A stretch of 64,000 bases of DNA from Arthrobacter_D sp015752045 (GCF_015752045.1 NZ_JADOUS010000005.1:248001-312000); one strand, 5' to 3'. Numbered from the stretch's first letter, positions 53,563-62,770 are shown. Numbers and translations: made by a program. The notes: a model not told the origin generated them from the letters alone.

Positions 53563-56055
53563 TCAGAGTTCGACGACGACGTCGGACGGCGACTTGTCGG
53601 GGCGCCAGCCCCGCCAGACGGGATGCCGGAGGCGACCGGAGCCGGTGTGCTCGCTGTACTGGACCTCGCCGACCAGGGCCGGCCGGACCCAGTGGGCGTC
53701 GGACGCGTCGGCGCCCGGGACGTCACCGAGGGGGGCGGTCTTGCGGGCCAGCTTCTTCAAGCGGGCTCCCACCTCTGCGAGGTCGCGTTCGGTCAGCCCC
53801 GATCCCACCCGGCCCACGTAGCGCAGGTCGACGCCGTCGGGCACGGCGACGAGCAGGGACCCCACCTTCGCCGCGCGGCTGCCCCTGCCGGGACGCCAGC
53901 CCACCACGACGACCTCCTGCGTGTGCAGGTGCTTGATCTTCACCCAGGACGCCGAGCGCGCGCCGGGCTGGTAGTCGCTCGTGAGGCGTTTGGCCATGAT
54001 GCCCTCCAGGCCCAGCTGCCGGCTCGCCTCGACCGCCTCATGGAGCGTGGCGTCGAGCGTCGGCGGGACCTGCACATGCCCGTCCTCCGCCTCGTCGACG
54101 GCTTTCCCGAGCAGCTCCCGGCGCTGGCGGTACTCGAGGCCGGTCAAGTCGGTGCCGTCGAGCTCCAGCAGGTCGAAGAGCATGAGGCGCACCGGTGTGA
54201 TGCCCCGCGCGGCCTCGATCTCGGCGCGGCGGGTCAGCTTCATGCGCGTCTGCAGGAGACCGAAATCGGGGCGGCCCTTGGCGTTCAGCGCGACGATCTC
54301 GCCGTCGAGCACCGCGCTGTCCGCGCTGACGAGCCCGTCGAGGTCACCCAGCTCGGGGTAGGTCGGCGTGGTGTCGACGCCGTTGCGGCTGACCAACCGG
54401 ACCCGGCCGCCCTGGACGACGGCGAGGCAGCGCACGCCGTCCCACTTCATCTCGTAGGCCCAGTCCTCCGGATCGGGGATCGCCTGCTCCGAGCCGAGGG
54501 TCGCGAGCATGGGCCGCAGGATGGCGGGGCCGCCGGACGGCGGACCGGACTGCGAGGGGGCGGGGGCTGTGGTGGCGGGTGCTGGGGAGGCGGGTGCAGC
54601 GTCCTGGCCCGGGCCCTGCTGCGCCTCGGCGGGCTGTTCCTTCATCAGATGAATGAGCCAGTTGCTCTTGCCGCCCGGCGCGCCGCCGGTGTTGATGAGC
54701 GCGTAGCGGCGGATCGCGGCGCCACCCCGGGCGAGTCCGCCGTCGGGCCTACCGTGGAGCGTGCAGATGACTTCCTTGCCGTCCCGCCACTTCTCCAGCT
54801 CGTAGGTCCCGGCATCCCAGATCGACACGTCGCCCGCTCCGTATTCTCCTTTGGGAATATTACCTTCGAAGGAGCCGTAGTCGAGGGGGTGGTCCTCGGT
54901 CTGCACGGCCAGGTGGTTCCTGTTCGGCGTCAGCGGAGGACCCTTGGGGACGGCCCAGGACACGAGGACGCCCTCGCGTTCCAGCCGGACGTCGTAGTGC
55001 AGCCGCCGCGCGTGGTGCTCCTGGATCACGAAGCTGTTGCCGCCGGTCGGCCCCACCGCATCGGGGACCGGTTCGGGGGTCTTCGACGCGTCGCGCATCG
55101 AGCGGTACGTCGAGAGCCGGTCCGCGGCTCCCCCGCCCTCCCCTGCCGGGGAGAAGGGCGGTGTGGCGGGGGCCAGGATGTCCCCCAGCACCTCGATCCG
55201 CTGCAGCACCTCGCGGTAGTCGAGGTGGGCGAGGCCCTCGGACGCGATCTCCTCCCAGGTGCGTGGCGCGGCGACGGTCGGCTCGAAGCGCCCGCGCAAC
55301 GAGTAGGGACTCACCGTCGTCTTGTTCGCGTGGTTCTGGCTCCAGTCCACGAGCACCTTGCCGGGGCGGAGGGCCTTCTTCATGTCGCTGACCGCGACAT
55401 CCGGGTGGTCGGCCTCGAGGGCGCGGGCGAGTTCATGGGCGACGGCGGAGACCTGCTCGGAGGTCTGCCGGCCGTCGAGGGCGCAGTAGAGGTGGATGCC
55501 CTTGGAGCCGCTGGTGACGGGGAACGGCTCCAGGCCCATGCCCTGCAGGATGGGCCGGGCGAGTCCGGCCACGGCGGCGCATTCCGCCAGTCCGGCGCCG
55601 TCGCCGGGGTCGAGGTCCAGGACGAGGCGGTCCGGGTTTCCCCGGGCGCCGTCGGCCTCGAAGCGCCACTGGGGCACGTGGAGCTCGAGCGCGGCGATCT
55701 GCCCCAGCCAGGTGAGCGTGGCCAGGTCGTCGACCATCGGATAGACGTTGGTGTGGTCCTTGTGCTTGATCGCGTTCCGCGGGACCCAGGCCGGGGCGTT
55801 GTCGTCGATGTTCTTCTGGAAGAACACCTGGCCGGGGTCCTCGGGCGTGCCGACCCCGTGCACCCAGCGCTTGCGCGTCACCGGGCGGTGCGCTGCGTGG
55901 CGGATCAGGTGGGGCGCGACGGCTGCGTAGTAGGCGAGGACGTCCGCCTTGGTGGTGCCGGTGGCGGGGTACAGCACCTTGTCCAGGCTGGAGAGGCGCA
56001 GCGTGCGCCCGTCGACGGTGACGGTCTGCTGCCCTGCGGAGCGGGGAGGGGCCAT
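53563..56055 (-). CDS. ligD: LigD, multifunctional NHEJ DNA ligase
   Basis: 830 residues in POL-PE-LIG order, as in Mycobacterium. POL (1-290, metal Asp147/Asp149 in VLDLDPG, GSKGIHLYCAL) adds nucleotides; PE (about 340-470, EHHARRLHYDVRLE with His347, His353, Asp355) trims 3' ends; a Pro/Ala/Ser-rich linker (about 475-510) leads to the ATP-dependent ligase (nucleotidyl Lys537 in YEMKWDGVRC). Seals breaks with Ku. The ATG at 56055 starts the family-type VDGRTLRLSSLDKVLYP region; AAGACT six bases upstream suggests a leaderless message. A longer open frame upstream is unlikely. Confidence 0.95.
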   Translation of the reverse strand: MAPPRSAGQQTVTVDGRTLRLSSLDKVLYPATGTTKADVLAYYAAVAPHLIRHAAHRPVTRKRWVHGVGTPEDPGQVFFQKNIDDNAPAWVPRNAIKHKDHTNVYPMVDDLATLTWLGQIAALELHVPQWRFEADGARGNPDRLVLDLDPGDGAGLAECAAVAGLARPILQGMGLEPFPVTSGSKGIHLYCALDGRQTSEQVSAVAHELARALEADHPDVAVSDMKKALRPGKVLVDWSQNHANKTTVSPYSLRGRFEPTVAAPRTWEEIASEGLAHLDYREVLQRIEVLGDILAPATPPFSPAGEGGGAADRLSTYRSMRDASKTPEPVPDAVGPTGGNSFVIQEHHARRLHYDVRLEREGVLVSWAVPKGPPLTPNRNHLAVQTEDHPLDYGSFEGNIPKGEYGAGDVSIWDAGTYELEKWRDGKEVICTLHGRPDGGLARGGAAIRRYALINTGGAPGGKSNWLIHLMKEQPAEAQQGPGQDAAPASPAPATTAPAPSQSGPPSGGPAILRPMLATLGSEQAIPDPEDWAYEMKWDGVRCLAVVQGGRVRLVSRNGVDTTPTYPELGDLDGLVSADSAVLDGEIVALNAKGRPDFGLLQTRMKLTRRAEIEAARGITPVRLMLFDLLELDGTDLTGLEYRQRRELLGKAVDEAEDGHVQVPPTLDATLHEAVEASRQLGLEGIMAKRLTSDYQPGARSASWVKIKHLHTQEVVVVGWRPGRGSRAAKVGSLLVAVPDGVDLRYVGRVGSGLTERDLAEVGARLKKLARKTAPLGDVPGADASDAHWVRPALVGEVQYSEHTGSGRLRHPVWRGWRPDKSPSDVVVEL

Positions 56056-56061
56056 TCCCCC

Positions 56062-56067
56062 AGTCTT
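56062..56067 (-). promoter_or_regulatory. -10-like hexamer for ligD
   Basis: AAGACT six bases before the ATG at 56055; weaker than the others but in the same position. Confidence 0.3.
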
Positions 56068-56155
56068 GACCGGATGCCCGCGGTATTCCAGTCCCAATCG
56101 GCGGTCGGGCCGCTGTCGGGCCCCGGGACGGTCCGCCGGAGGATCCCCGCGGGGC

Positions 56156-56650
56156 TCAGTCCCCGAACTGCTCGCGGTACCGGGCCACGTAGGTGTCCCA
56201 CAGCGCGGGGTCCTGCCCGAGGCTGCGCTTGTTCAGGAAGTCGTCCAGACCCGCGATGGTGAGGTGCCAGCCGGCCGCCATGGTGGCCGAGTGGCGCGGG
56301 CTGCCCGGGGTCAGGAACAGCACCAGCTGCGAGCCGTTGTCCGCGGTCCGGGCGAGCTCCCAGCGGAGCATGTCCCGCTCCCAGGTGTAGGCGAGCACCG
56401 ACGGCCTCTCGGCCTCCAGCACCGTGCCGCGGAGGGGCTTCTGGTCGGCGAAGCGGAACAGGATCTCCTGGTCCTTGCGCGGCTCGAACTCCATCTCGCA
56501 CGGGAACCAGTACTTCAGCTTCTCGACCTCGGTGAGGTGCTTCCACAGCACGGTCGGCGGGAAAGCGAACTGGAACTCCAGGCGCAGCACGGTCTCGCCG
56601 TCGTCGCTGGTGGTCTTGCTGACGATGGGCTCTACGGTCTCGGAAGTCAC
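56156..56650 (-). CDS. SRPBCC protein of the AHSA1 type
   Basis: 164 residues. Activator-of-Hsp90-like fold: LRLEFQFAFPPTVLWKHLTEVEKLKYWFPCEMEFE (start), VLAYTWERDMLRWEL, and a C-terminal GWHLTIAGLDDFLN. Common next to actinobacterial DNA repair and toxin genes but without a proven function. TAGACT lies six bases before its GTG start. Divergent from ku. Confidence 0.87.
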   Translation of the reverse strand: MTSETVEPIVSKTTSDDGETVLRLEFQFAFPPTVLWKHLTEVEKLKYWFPCEMEFEPRKDQEILFRFADQKPLRGTVLEAERPSVLAYTWERDMLRWELARTADNGSQLVLFLTPGSPRHSATMAAGWHLTIAGLDDFLNKRSLGQDPALWDTYVARYREQFGD

Positions 56651-56656
56651 CCCCCA

Positions 56657-56662
56657 AGTCTA
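56657..56662 (-). promoter_or_regulatory. -10 hexamer for the SRPBCC gene
   Basis: TAGACT exactly six bases before the GTG at 56650. Confidence 0.5.
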
Positions 56663-56719
56663 GGGGTGGCCGGAGGGCATCCTCTGGCCCGGTAAGCCTG
56701 TCTGGTGTTCACTGGACCC

Positions 56720-57559
56720 ATGAGAGCCATCTGGAAGGGTGCCGTCGCGTTCGGCCTGGTGAACGTGCCGGTCAAGGTCTACAGCGCCACCGAGGATCAC
56801 GACATCTCCCTGCACCAGGTGCACGACAAGGACGGCGGCCGCATCCGCTACCAGCGGCGCTGCGAGGTGTGCGGCGAGGTGGTGGACTTCAAGCACATCG
56901 ACAAGGCGTTCGATGACGGCGAGCACACGGTGGTGCTGACGGACGAGGATCTGTCCGCCCTGCCGGTCGAGAGGAGCCGGGAGATCGAGGTGGTCGAGTT
57001 CGTCCCGAGCGACCAGATCGACCCGATCATGCTCGACCGCGCGTACTTCCTGGAGCCCGACAGCACCTCGACCAAGGCCTATGTCCTGCTGCGACGCACG
57101 CTCGAGGAGACGGATCGCACCGCGATCGTGCAGTTCTCCCTCCGCCAGAAGAGCCGCCTCGCCGCGCTGCGCGTGCGGGGCGACGTCCTGATGCTCCAGA
57201 CGCTGCTGTGGGACGACGAGGTGCGGGAGGCGTCCTTCCCGTCCCTCGAGGAGAAGGTGCGGATCTCGGCCAAGGAGAAGGAGATGTCGGCCGCCCTCGT
57301 CGACTCCTTCTCCACCGACTTCGATCCGGAGAACTTCACCGACGACTACCAGGTGCAGCTGCGCACCCTGATCGACGCGAAGATCGAGAAGGGCGACACC
57401 CTCGACACGGAGGAGACCTTCGGCGATGCCAGGGACGAGGACGACGGCGACAACGTGCTGGACCTCATGGAGGCCCTGCGTCGCAGCGTCGAGAAGAACC
57501 GCGAGAAGAAGGCCGGGTCCGCGAAGGAGTCCGGTTCCTCCAGGAAGAAGGGTGCGTGA
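56720..57559 (+). CDS. ku: Ku, NHEJ DNA-end binding protein
   Basis: 279 residues from the ATG at 56720 (MRAIWKGAVAFGLVNVPVKVYSATE, the family start). Forms a homodimeric ring on broken ends and recruits LigD. Zinc-like CEVC, EFVPSDQIDPIMLDRAYFLEPD and the C-terminal dimer core follow; a short Lys/Arg-rich tail (EKNREKKAGSAKESGSSRKKGA) is the DNA-contacting basic tail of mycobacterial-type Ku. Its stop and the next ATG share a base (TGATG), so they are translationally coupled. Confidence 0.95.
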   Translation: MRAIWKGAVAFGLVNVPVKVYSATEDHDISLHQVHDKDGGRIRYQRRCEVCGEVVDFKHIDKAFDDGEHTVVLTDEDLSALPVERSREIEVVEFVPSDQIDPIMLDRAYFLEPDSTSTKAYVLLRRTLEETDRTAIVQFSLRQKSRLAALRVRGDVLMLQTLLWDDEVREASFPSLEEKVRISAKEKEMSAALVDSFSTDFDPENFTDDYQVQLRTLIDAKIEKGDTLDTEETFGDARDEDDGDNVLDLMEALRRSVEKNREKKAGSAKESGSSRKKGA

Positions 57560-57813
57560 TGGGTTTCTTCACCGACAGCCTCGGCCGCCAGACGGTCGCC
57601 CAGAAGCCGAACGCCCCGATCCTGGGGTGGGCGGTGCTCGGCGCGGCCTCCTTCCTGGCGCTCGATGCGGGGAACCGCGAGCGCCTGCGCCGGGCCAGTG
57701 CCGTGTGCCTGGCCGTCTGGGCCGCCCTCGAGGTGGTGTCCGGGCAGAGCGGATTCCGTCGCAGTGCAGGCGCCCTGACGCTGTCCTGGCTGTGGCGGCG
57801 CGTGAACGCCTGA
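57559..57813 (+). CDS. Small membrane protein coupled to ku
   Basis: 84 residues. Two hydrophobic segments (about 21-38, PILGWAVLGAASFLALDA, and 46-60, ASAVCLAVWAALEVV) within a mostly helical small protein; basic near the C-terminus (FRRSAGALTLSWLWRRVNA). The ATG overlaps the ku stop (TGATG). No named family recognised. Position suggests co-regulation with end joining, not necessarily function in it. Ends one base from the convergent nhaA gene. Confidence 0.75.
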   Translation: MGFFTDSLGRQTVAQKPNAPILGWAVLGAASFLALDAGNRERLRRASAVCLAVWAALEVVSGQSGFRRSAGALTLSWLWRRVNA

Positions 57814-57814
57814 G

Positions 57815-59233
57815 CTAGCGCTGCTCGAAGACGTCGGGGACGCCGTCGTTGTCGGCGTCGATCTTCTCCTGCTCCTCGATCTCGCGGTACCGCTTGTTGC
57901 GCCGGCGCAGCACCACGGCTGCGGCGAGCGCGGCGATCAGGGACCCGGCGAGGATGGCGACCTTCGCGTGGTCGTCCTGCGGCGTGCCCTGGCCGAAGCC
58001 GAGTTCGCCGATGAGCAGCGACACCGTGAAGCCGACGCCCGCAAGCAGGGCGACGCCCACGATGTCCACCCAGGTGAGGTCGGGGTCCAGGCTCGCCTTC
58101 GTGGTCTTCGTGACGGCGAGGGTGGCCAGCAGGATCCCCACCGGCTTGCCGATGACGAGTGCCACCATGATGCCGACGGCGATGGGGTCGGTGATGGCAC
58201 TCACGAGTCCTTCGAAGCCACCGATGGCCACTCCGGCGGAGAAGAAGGCGAACACGGGCACGGCGAAGCCCGCCGACAGCGGGCGGATGCGGTGTTCGAG
58301 GGTGTCGGCCAGGCCATCGGGCTGCACGTCGTGCGCCTTGGCCGGCCCGTCGGCCGGCTCGGTGTCCACGGCCTGGGCCGGATCGTCGAGGTCCGAGGCC
58401 TTCACGCCGCGCGGGAGGACGGGGATCGCGAACCCGAGCAGGACGCCGGCGACGGTGGCGTGCACCCCGGATTCGTGGACCAGGGCCCACACCACGAACC
58501 CGAGCGGGAGCAGGATCAGCCACGGGGCCCAGGCCCGGCGCTGGAAGAAGGTGGGGAAGCGCTGCGCGAGGAAGGCGTACGCCGCCAGCGGGACGATCGC
58601 GATCAGCAACGGCGGGACGGAGATGTCCTCGGAGTAGAAGAACGCGATGATGCTGATGGCCAGGAGGTCGTCCACCACGGCGAGGGTCAGCAGGAAGATG
58701 CGCAGCGAGCTCGGGAGCGAGGAGCCGACGACGGCGAGGACGGCCACGGCGAAGGCGATGTCCGTCGCCGTCGGGATGGCCCAGCCGCGCAGCGCCTCGG
58801 GACCCGCGTTCAGCGTGATCGCGACGTACACCAGTGCGGGCACGACGACGCCGCCGATCGCGGCTGCGACGGGCACGATCGCGCGGTCGAACTTGCGCAG
58901 GTCACCGGCGACGAATTCGCGTTTCAGCTCGAGGCCCGCGAGGAAGAAGAAAATGGCGAGCAGGCCGTCCGCGGCCCAGGCCCCGACGCTCAGCTCGAGG
59001 TGCCAGGGCTCGTAGCCGAAGGTGAAGTCGCGGACCGCGAAGTAGGTGTCCGCCGCGGCGGTGTTGGCCAGGATGAGCGCCAGGACGGTCGCGAGGAGGA
59101 GAAGTCCTCCGCCGACGGTCTCCTTGCGCAGGATGCCCGAGATACGCAAGTGCTCGGGGTAGCTGCTGCGGGTGAAGACGGTGGCGCCGCGGGGGGTTCC
59201 GGGCGGGCTGGACGGTGCGTGATGGGAGGTCAT
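57815..59233 (-). CDS. nhaA: NhaA, Na+/H+ antiporter, with calcium-loop-like C-terminus
   Basis: 472 residues, about 12 membrane helices; exchanges sodium for protons to control pH and salt. Sodium-site Asp pair in LAVVDDLLAISIIAFFY. Hydrophilic insertion about 280-310 (DLDDPAQAVDTEPADGPAKAH). The last residues read KIDADNDGVPDVFEQR: DADNDGVPD fits a single calcium-binding DxDxDG loop. Family members usually end soon after the last helix. AGGAA lies five bases before the ATG. Confidence 0.93.
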   Translation of the reverse strand: MTSHHAPSSPPGTPRGATVFTRSSYPEHLRISGILRKETVGGGLLLLATVLALILANTAAADTYFAVRDFTFGYEPWHLELSVGAWAADGLLAIFFFLAGLELKREFVAGDLRKFDRAIVPVAAAIGGVVVPALVYVAITLNAGPEALRGWAIPTATDIAFAVAVLAVVGSSLPSSLRIFLLTLAVVDDLLAISIIAFFYSEDISVPPLLIAIVPLAAYAFLAQRFPTFFQRRAWAPWLILLPLGFVVWALVHESGVHATVAGVLLGFAIPVLPRGVKASDLDDPAQAVDTEPADGPAKAHDVQPDGLADTLEHRIRPLSAGFAVPVFAFFSAGVAIGGFEGLVSAITDPIAVGIMVALVIGKPVGILLATLAVTKTTKASLDPDLTWVDIVGVALLAGVGFTVSLLIGELGFGQGTPQDDHAKVAILAGSLIAALAAAVVLRRRNKRYREIEEQEKIDADNDGVPDVFEQR

Positions 59234-59326
59234 GGGTTCCTAGGTCGGGCGCGCTCGAATGAGCGCCGACCAGACTTCCCGGCTCACCAAGGTGTCCAGC
59301 GTAGCGCGCGGGCGCATCGGACCGCG

Positions 59327-59356
59327 AAAAAAAGCGCCGCCCCACGGGCCTTGCGC
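59327..59356 (-). terminator. Terminator of trkA
   Basis: On the minus strand an imperfect hairpin (GCGC and GCCC/GGGC arms with bulges) is followed by seven T. T-runs like this are rare here. Confidence 0.55.
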
Positions 59357-59363
59357 TGCACGC

Positions 59364-60047
59364 TCAGACGAGGGAGCTGAAGAGCTCGGCCTTGTCGGTC
59401 GGTCCCGCCACGATGATCTCGTCGTCGTCGTACAGGGTCGTCGCTGCCGTGGTGTAGTCCCACGTGCCCCCACGACGCTTCACGGCGACGACGGTCACGC
59501 CGTATCTGGCACGGATTCCGGTGGTGCCCAGTTCACGATCCCAGTACTCCCGTGGTGGCCGGGTCTTGACCATGGCGAAGTTGTCCTCGAACTCCACGTA
59601 GTCGAGCATCGTCCCCCGGACCAGGTGGGCGACGCGCCTGCCCATGTCCTGCTCGGGACGGATCACGCGCTCCACCCCCAGCTGCGAGAGGATCTGCGCG
59701 TGGGGCTCGCTGACGGCCTTCGCCCAGATGGTCGGCCGCTCGAAACGCAGCAGGATCGACGTCGTCAGGATGCTCGCCTCGAGGTCGCTGCCGATCCCCA
59801 CCACCACCCGGTCGAAGTCCGGCACGGACAACTGGCGCAGGGCCTCCTCCTTCGTGGTGTCGGCTCGCACCACGTGCGTGAGCAGGCCGTTGTAGGACTG
59901 GACGACGTCTTCGTCGTCGTCGATCCCGAGCACCTCCGTCCCGGCCTCCTCCAGTTCGAGGGCGAGGGAGCCGCCGAATCGGCCGAGGCCGATGACGGCG
60001 ACGGAATCCGCGACGGCGATCGCGTTGCCGGGCCTGGAGGAGAACAT
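59364..60047 (-). CDS. TrkA-type K+ uptake regulatory subunit (RCK)
   Basis: 227 residues. RCK-N Rossmann domain (about 15-135; VAVIGLGRFGGSLALELEEAG, GIDDDEDVVQ) binds nucleotide, and a RCK-C domain (about 145-225; MLDYVEFEDNFAMVKTRPP) binds a second ligand. Gates the TrkH channel, like KtrA/TrkA. The ATG at 60047 begins eight bases after the trkH stop; a TTG at 60062 would overlap it. Same operon as trkH. Confidence 0.92.
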   Translation of the reverse strand: MFSSRPGNAIAVADSVAVIGLGRFGGSLALELEEAGTEVLGIDDDEDVVQSYNGLLTHVVRADTTKEEALRQLSVPDFDRVVVGIGSDLEASILTTSILLRFERPTIWAKAVSEPHAQILSQLGVERVIRPEQDMGRRVAHLVRGTMLDYVEFEDNFAMVKTRPPREYWDRELGTTGIRARYGVTVVAVKRRGGTWDYTTAATTLYDDDEIIVAGPTDKAELFSSLV

Positions 60048-60054
60048 GCGCTGC

Positions 60055-61539
60055 CTAGCCAATGAGGGGCCTTTCCTTCGGGTATTCGTAGTAGAGGGGC
60101 TTGGAGCGGAGGGCGAGCGCGGAGGCGAGGGTGACCGGACCGAGCCGTCCCGCGAACATCACGAGGATCAGGACCACCTGGCCCGCGGGCGGGATGCCGG
60201 CCGTGATGCCCGTGGAGAGGCCGACCGTCGCGAAGGCGGAGACGACCTCGAAGAGGATCCGGTCGAGGCCGAAGTCGGTGGTGAGCATGAGGAACATCGT
60301 CGCGGTGGTGATGAGCCCGACGGCGAGCAGGACGATCGAGATCGCCTGCCGGTGGGCGGAACGGGGCAGGCGCTTGCCGAAGACGTTGACGGCCGTGCCG
60401 CCGCTGATCTCGGTGTAGACGATGAAGAACAGCACGCCGAACGTGGTGATCTTCAGGCCGCCGGCCGTTCCTGCGGGACCGCCGCCGATGAACATCAGCA
60501 CGTCCATGCCCAGGAGGGTGACCGGATCCAGTTGCGCGAAGTCGACGCTGTTGAAGCCGGCCGTCCGTGTCATCACGGACTGGAAGAATCCGGCGAGGAT
60601 CCGCTCCCCGGGCCGCAGGGCACCGAGGGTTGCAGGGTTGGACCACTCGACGAGCGTGATGAACACCGTGCCGAGGACCAGCAGCACCACGGTGCCGCTC
60701 AGCACCAGTTTGGTGGTCATGTGCCACTTCCGGGGCAACCGGAAGTGCCGGCGCAGCTCGAAGAGGACCGGGAAACCCAATCCGCCGATGATGACGGCGG
60801 CGCAGATCGGCAGGCAGATCCAGGGGTCGCCCACGAACCCGATCAGGTTGTCACTGAACAGCGCGAACCCGGCGTTGTTGAAGGCGGACACCGAGTGGAA
60901 GATCCCGAGCCACACCGCTTCGCCGGGGCCGTGGCCGTAGTGCAGCCAGAAGCGCGCGGCGAGCAGAACCGCCGTCACGGACTCCACGACCAGGGTGACC
61001 CGCAGGACCCCGAGGAGCACGCTGCGGACGTCGCCGAAGCCGACACTCTTCGTCTCCGCCGCCGTCGAGATGCGCGAGCGGAGGCCCATCCGGCGGGCCA
61101 GGAGAACGCCGAGGAGGGAGGCGAAGGACATGATGCCGAAACCACCGACCTGGATCAGGGCCAGGATGATCGCGTGACCCGCTTCGGTCCAGTAGACCGG
61201 CGTGTCCACGATGATCAGCCCGGTGACGCAGACGGCGGAGGTGGCCGTGAAGAACGCCTCGAGGAATGTGGCGCCCCCGTCTCCCGCCTTCGAGCTCGGG
61301 AGCATCAGCAGCACCGTGCCGACGAGGATCGCCGCTCCGAAACCGAGCACGATCACCTGGGCAGGATGGCGGGGAGCAAGTCGCTCGAGCCCCACCCTGA
61401 CGGCCTGCACGGGCCGGCGGAGGGCGGCTGCCATGGAGCTGCGGAACTCCCGGAGCGATGAGGCGCGTGATGACACGGGAATGCGCTCGACCTCCGGGGA
61501 CGGTGCGACCGGCGCGGACGATCCGCACCAGTCGCTCAT
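60055..61539 (-). CDS. TrkH-type potassium uptake channel subunit
   Basis: 494 residues, about ten membrane helices with four pore loops. Pore signatures TATSAVCVTGLIIVD, SVSAFNNAGFALFSD, VMTRTAGFNSVDFAQ and SAFATVGLSTGIT. With the TrkA subunit downstream it makes a complete Ktr/Trk uptake system. The hydrophilic N-terminus (about 1-65) precedes the first helix. The start is uncertain between the ATG at 61539 and an internal ATG at residue 36. Confidence 0.94.
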   Translation of the reverse strand: MSDWCGSSAPVAPSPEVERIPVSSRASSLREFRSSMAAALRRPVQAVRVGLERLAPRHPAQVIVLGFGAAILVGTVLLMLPSSKAGDGGATFLEAFFTATSAVCVTGLIIVDTPVYWTEAGHAIILALIQVGGFGIMSFASLLGVLLARRMGLRSRISTAAETKSVGFGDVRSVLLGVLRVTLVVESVTAVLLAARFWLHYGHGPGEAVWLGIFHSVSAFNNAGFALFSDNLIGFVGDPWICLPICAAVIIGGLGFPVLFELRRHFRLPRKWHMTTKLVLSGTVVLLVLGTVFITLVEWSNPATLGALRPGERILAGFFQSVMTRTAGFNSVDFAQLDPVTLLGMDVLMFIGGGPAGTAGGLKITTFGVLFFIVYTEISGGTAVNVFGKRLPRSAHRQAISIVLLAVGLITTATMFLMLTTDFGLDRILFEVVSAFATVGLSTGITAGIPPAGQVVLILVMFAGRLGPVTLASALALRSKPLYYEYPKERPLIG

Positions 61540-61655
61540 TCAACCCGACGACCGGAGCCGGAAGCGGCGTCTTTACGCTTTCTTGATGCGTTCGCCTCGA
61601 GGAGGCCCGCCTGCCGCGGCAGCTCCGCCGGGTGTCCGCCCGGTGTGCGCAGGCC

Positions 61656-62324
61656 TCAGGCGGCGAGGAGGTCGGGCAGCAGGGCGATCGTCGACACCTC
61701 GTGGTCCGCCCGGGTCATGGCAGCCGGGTAGGGCACCCCGGCGCGGTTGAGCCAGACCGTGCGGAGCCCCGCGCGTGCAGCGCCGTCGATATCCCACGGG
61801 TGGACCGCGACGAGCACGACGTCCGCCGCCTCCCGCTGCACCGTCCGGAGGGCATAGGCGTAGGCCTCCGGTGCAGGCTTCCATCGCGGCGCGTCCTCGA
61901 CGGACAGGACAGGCCCGACGTCACCGCGGACGCCTGCCCGCTCGAGGAGGGCCTCCGCCGTCGCGGCGGCACCGTTGGTGAGGGCTGCCAGCTCGAAGCC
62001 GCGGCCGGTCAGCGCGCGGAGCCCCTCGGCGACGTCCGGGTGGACGGGCAGCTCCTGCAGGCTCGTCATCACGTGCCGGAGCGCATCCCCGACGTCCCGG
62101 TTGAGCGGCTGCCCCGCCAGGACCGTGCGCAGGGCATCCTCGGCGACCTCGCCGAAGGGCGTGTTCCGCCCGACGACCGTGTGGGCGAACCCGTCACGGA
62201 GCACCGAGGCGAACCACAGCGCGGCCAGCTGCGGCGGAGCGCCGACCTCCTCGAAGTGCTGGGACATCCGCCCCATGTCGGAGAGGGTCTCGTTGACGTC
62301 GAACAGCACGAGGGGCAGGCCCAT
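61656..62324 (-). CDS. Haloacid dehalogenase type II-like HAD hydrolase
   Basis: 222 residues. Nucleophile Asp9 in VLFDVNETLSDMG; the second acid of motif I is Asn11, as in the haloacid dehalogenase-type II group rather than in phosphatases. ALTNGAAATAEALLERAGV (motif II) and WKPAPEAYAYAL follow; VHPWDIDGAARAGLRTVWL is a variant motif IV. Substrate could be a halo- or hydroxyacid; unknown. ATG overlaps the DUF2630 stop by one base (TAATG). Confidence 0.87.
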   Translation of the reverse strand: MGLPLVLFDVNETLSDMGRMSQHFEEVGAPPQLAALWFASVLRDGFAHTVVGRNTPFGEVAEDALRTVLAGQPLNRDVGDALRHVMTSLQELPVHPDVAEGLRALTGRGFELAALTNGAAATAEALLERAGVRGDVGPVLSVEDAPRWKPAPEAYAYALRTVQREAADVVLVAVHPWDIDGAARAGLRTVWLNRAGVPYPAAMTRADHEVSTIALLPDLLAA

Positions 62325-62575
62325 TACTGGCGGTACCCCTCCACCTGGCTGACGGGACGGGCATCGGCGTCGGCCGGGTTCTCACCGGCGTCGGCCTTCG
62401 CGCGGCGCTGGCGCAGCAGGTCCCAGCACTGGTCGAGATCCTCCGCGACGCGCTTGAGGCGGGTGGCGTGGTCCTGCTGCTCCGCCCCCGCATCGGCGTC
62501 CTGGGGTTGCTCACGGAGGTCGTGCTCCTCCTGGACGAGTGTCTGGATGCGCTGCAGGATGTCCTGGTTGTCCAT
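62324..62575 (-). CDS. DUF2630 protein
   Basis: 83 residues. Starts MDNQDILQRIQTLVQEEHDL and continues in a mostly helical, highly charged segment (QDHATRLKRVAEDLDQCWDLLRQRRAKADAG), the typical DUF2630 pattern; ends with a Pro/Asp-rich tail. No function known. Short size and frequent pairing in actinobacteria suggest an adaptor or small regulator. Confidence 0.85.
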   Translation of the reverse strand: MDNQDILQRIQTLVQEEHDLREQPQDADAGAEQQDHATRLKRVAEDLDQCWDLLRQRRAKADAGENPADADARPVSQVEGYRQ

Positions 62576-62726
62576 GGTGCTGTCCCTTCGTGGGGCGGTG
62601 CCCGACCGGCACCGAGAACGCTCGGCGGGCTTTCCTCGAGGCTACTGAGGCCGCGTGGCGATGACCAGCACGACTACCCGGCGCGCACCTGACGCGGCCG
62701 AACCCCGCCGTGCCGTACCGGGAGAA

Positions 62727-62755
62727 TTTGGTGCGGCGCCCGGATGGCCTAAGCT
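62727..62755 (+). promoter_or_regulatory. Promoter of tRNA-Val
   Basis: TTTGGT (62727-62732), 17-base spacer, TAAGCT (62750-62755); transcription would begin a few bases before the tRNA at 62771. Confidence 0.55.
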
Positions 62756-62770
62756 ATGGGAGAACCAATT

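Noticed and set aside
56708..56713. TTCACT as a leaderless -10 for ku.
   Set aside because: It lacks the A at position 2, so it is weaker than the other examples and I do not count it.
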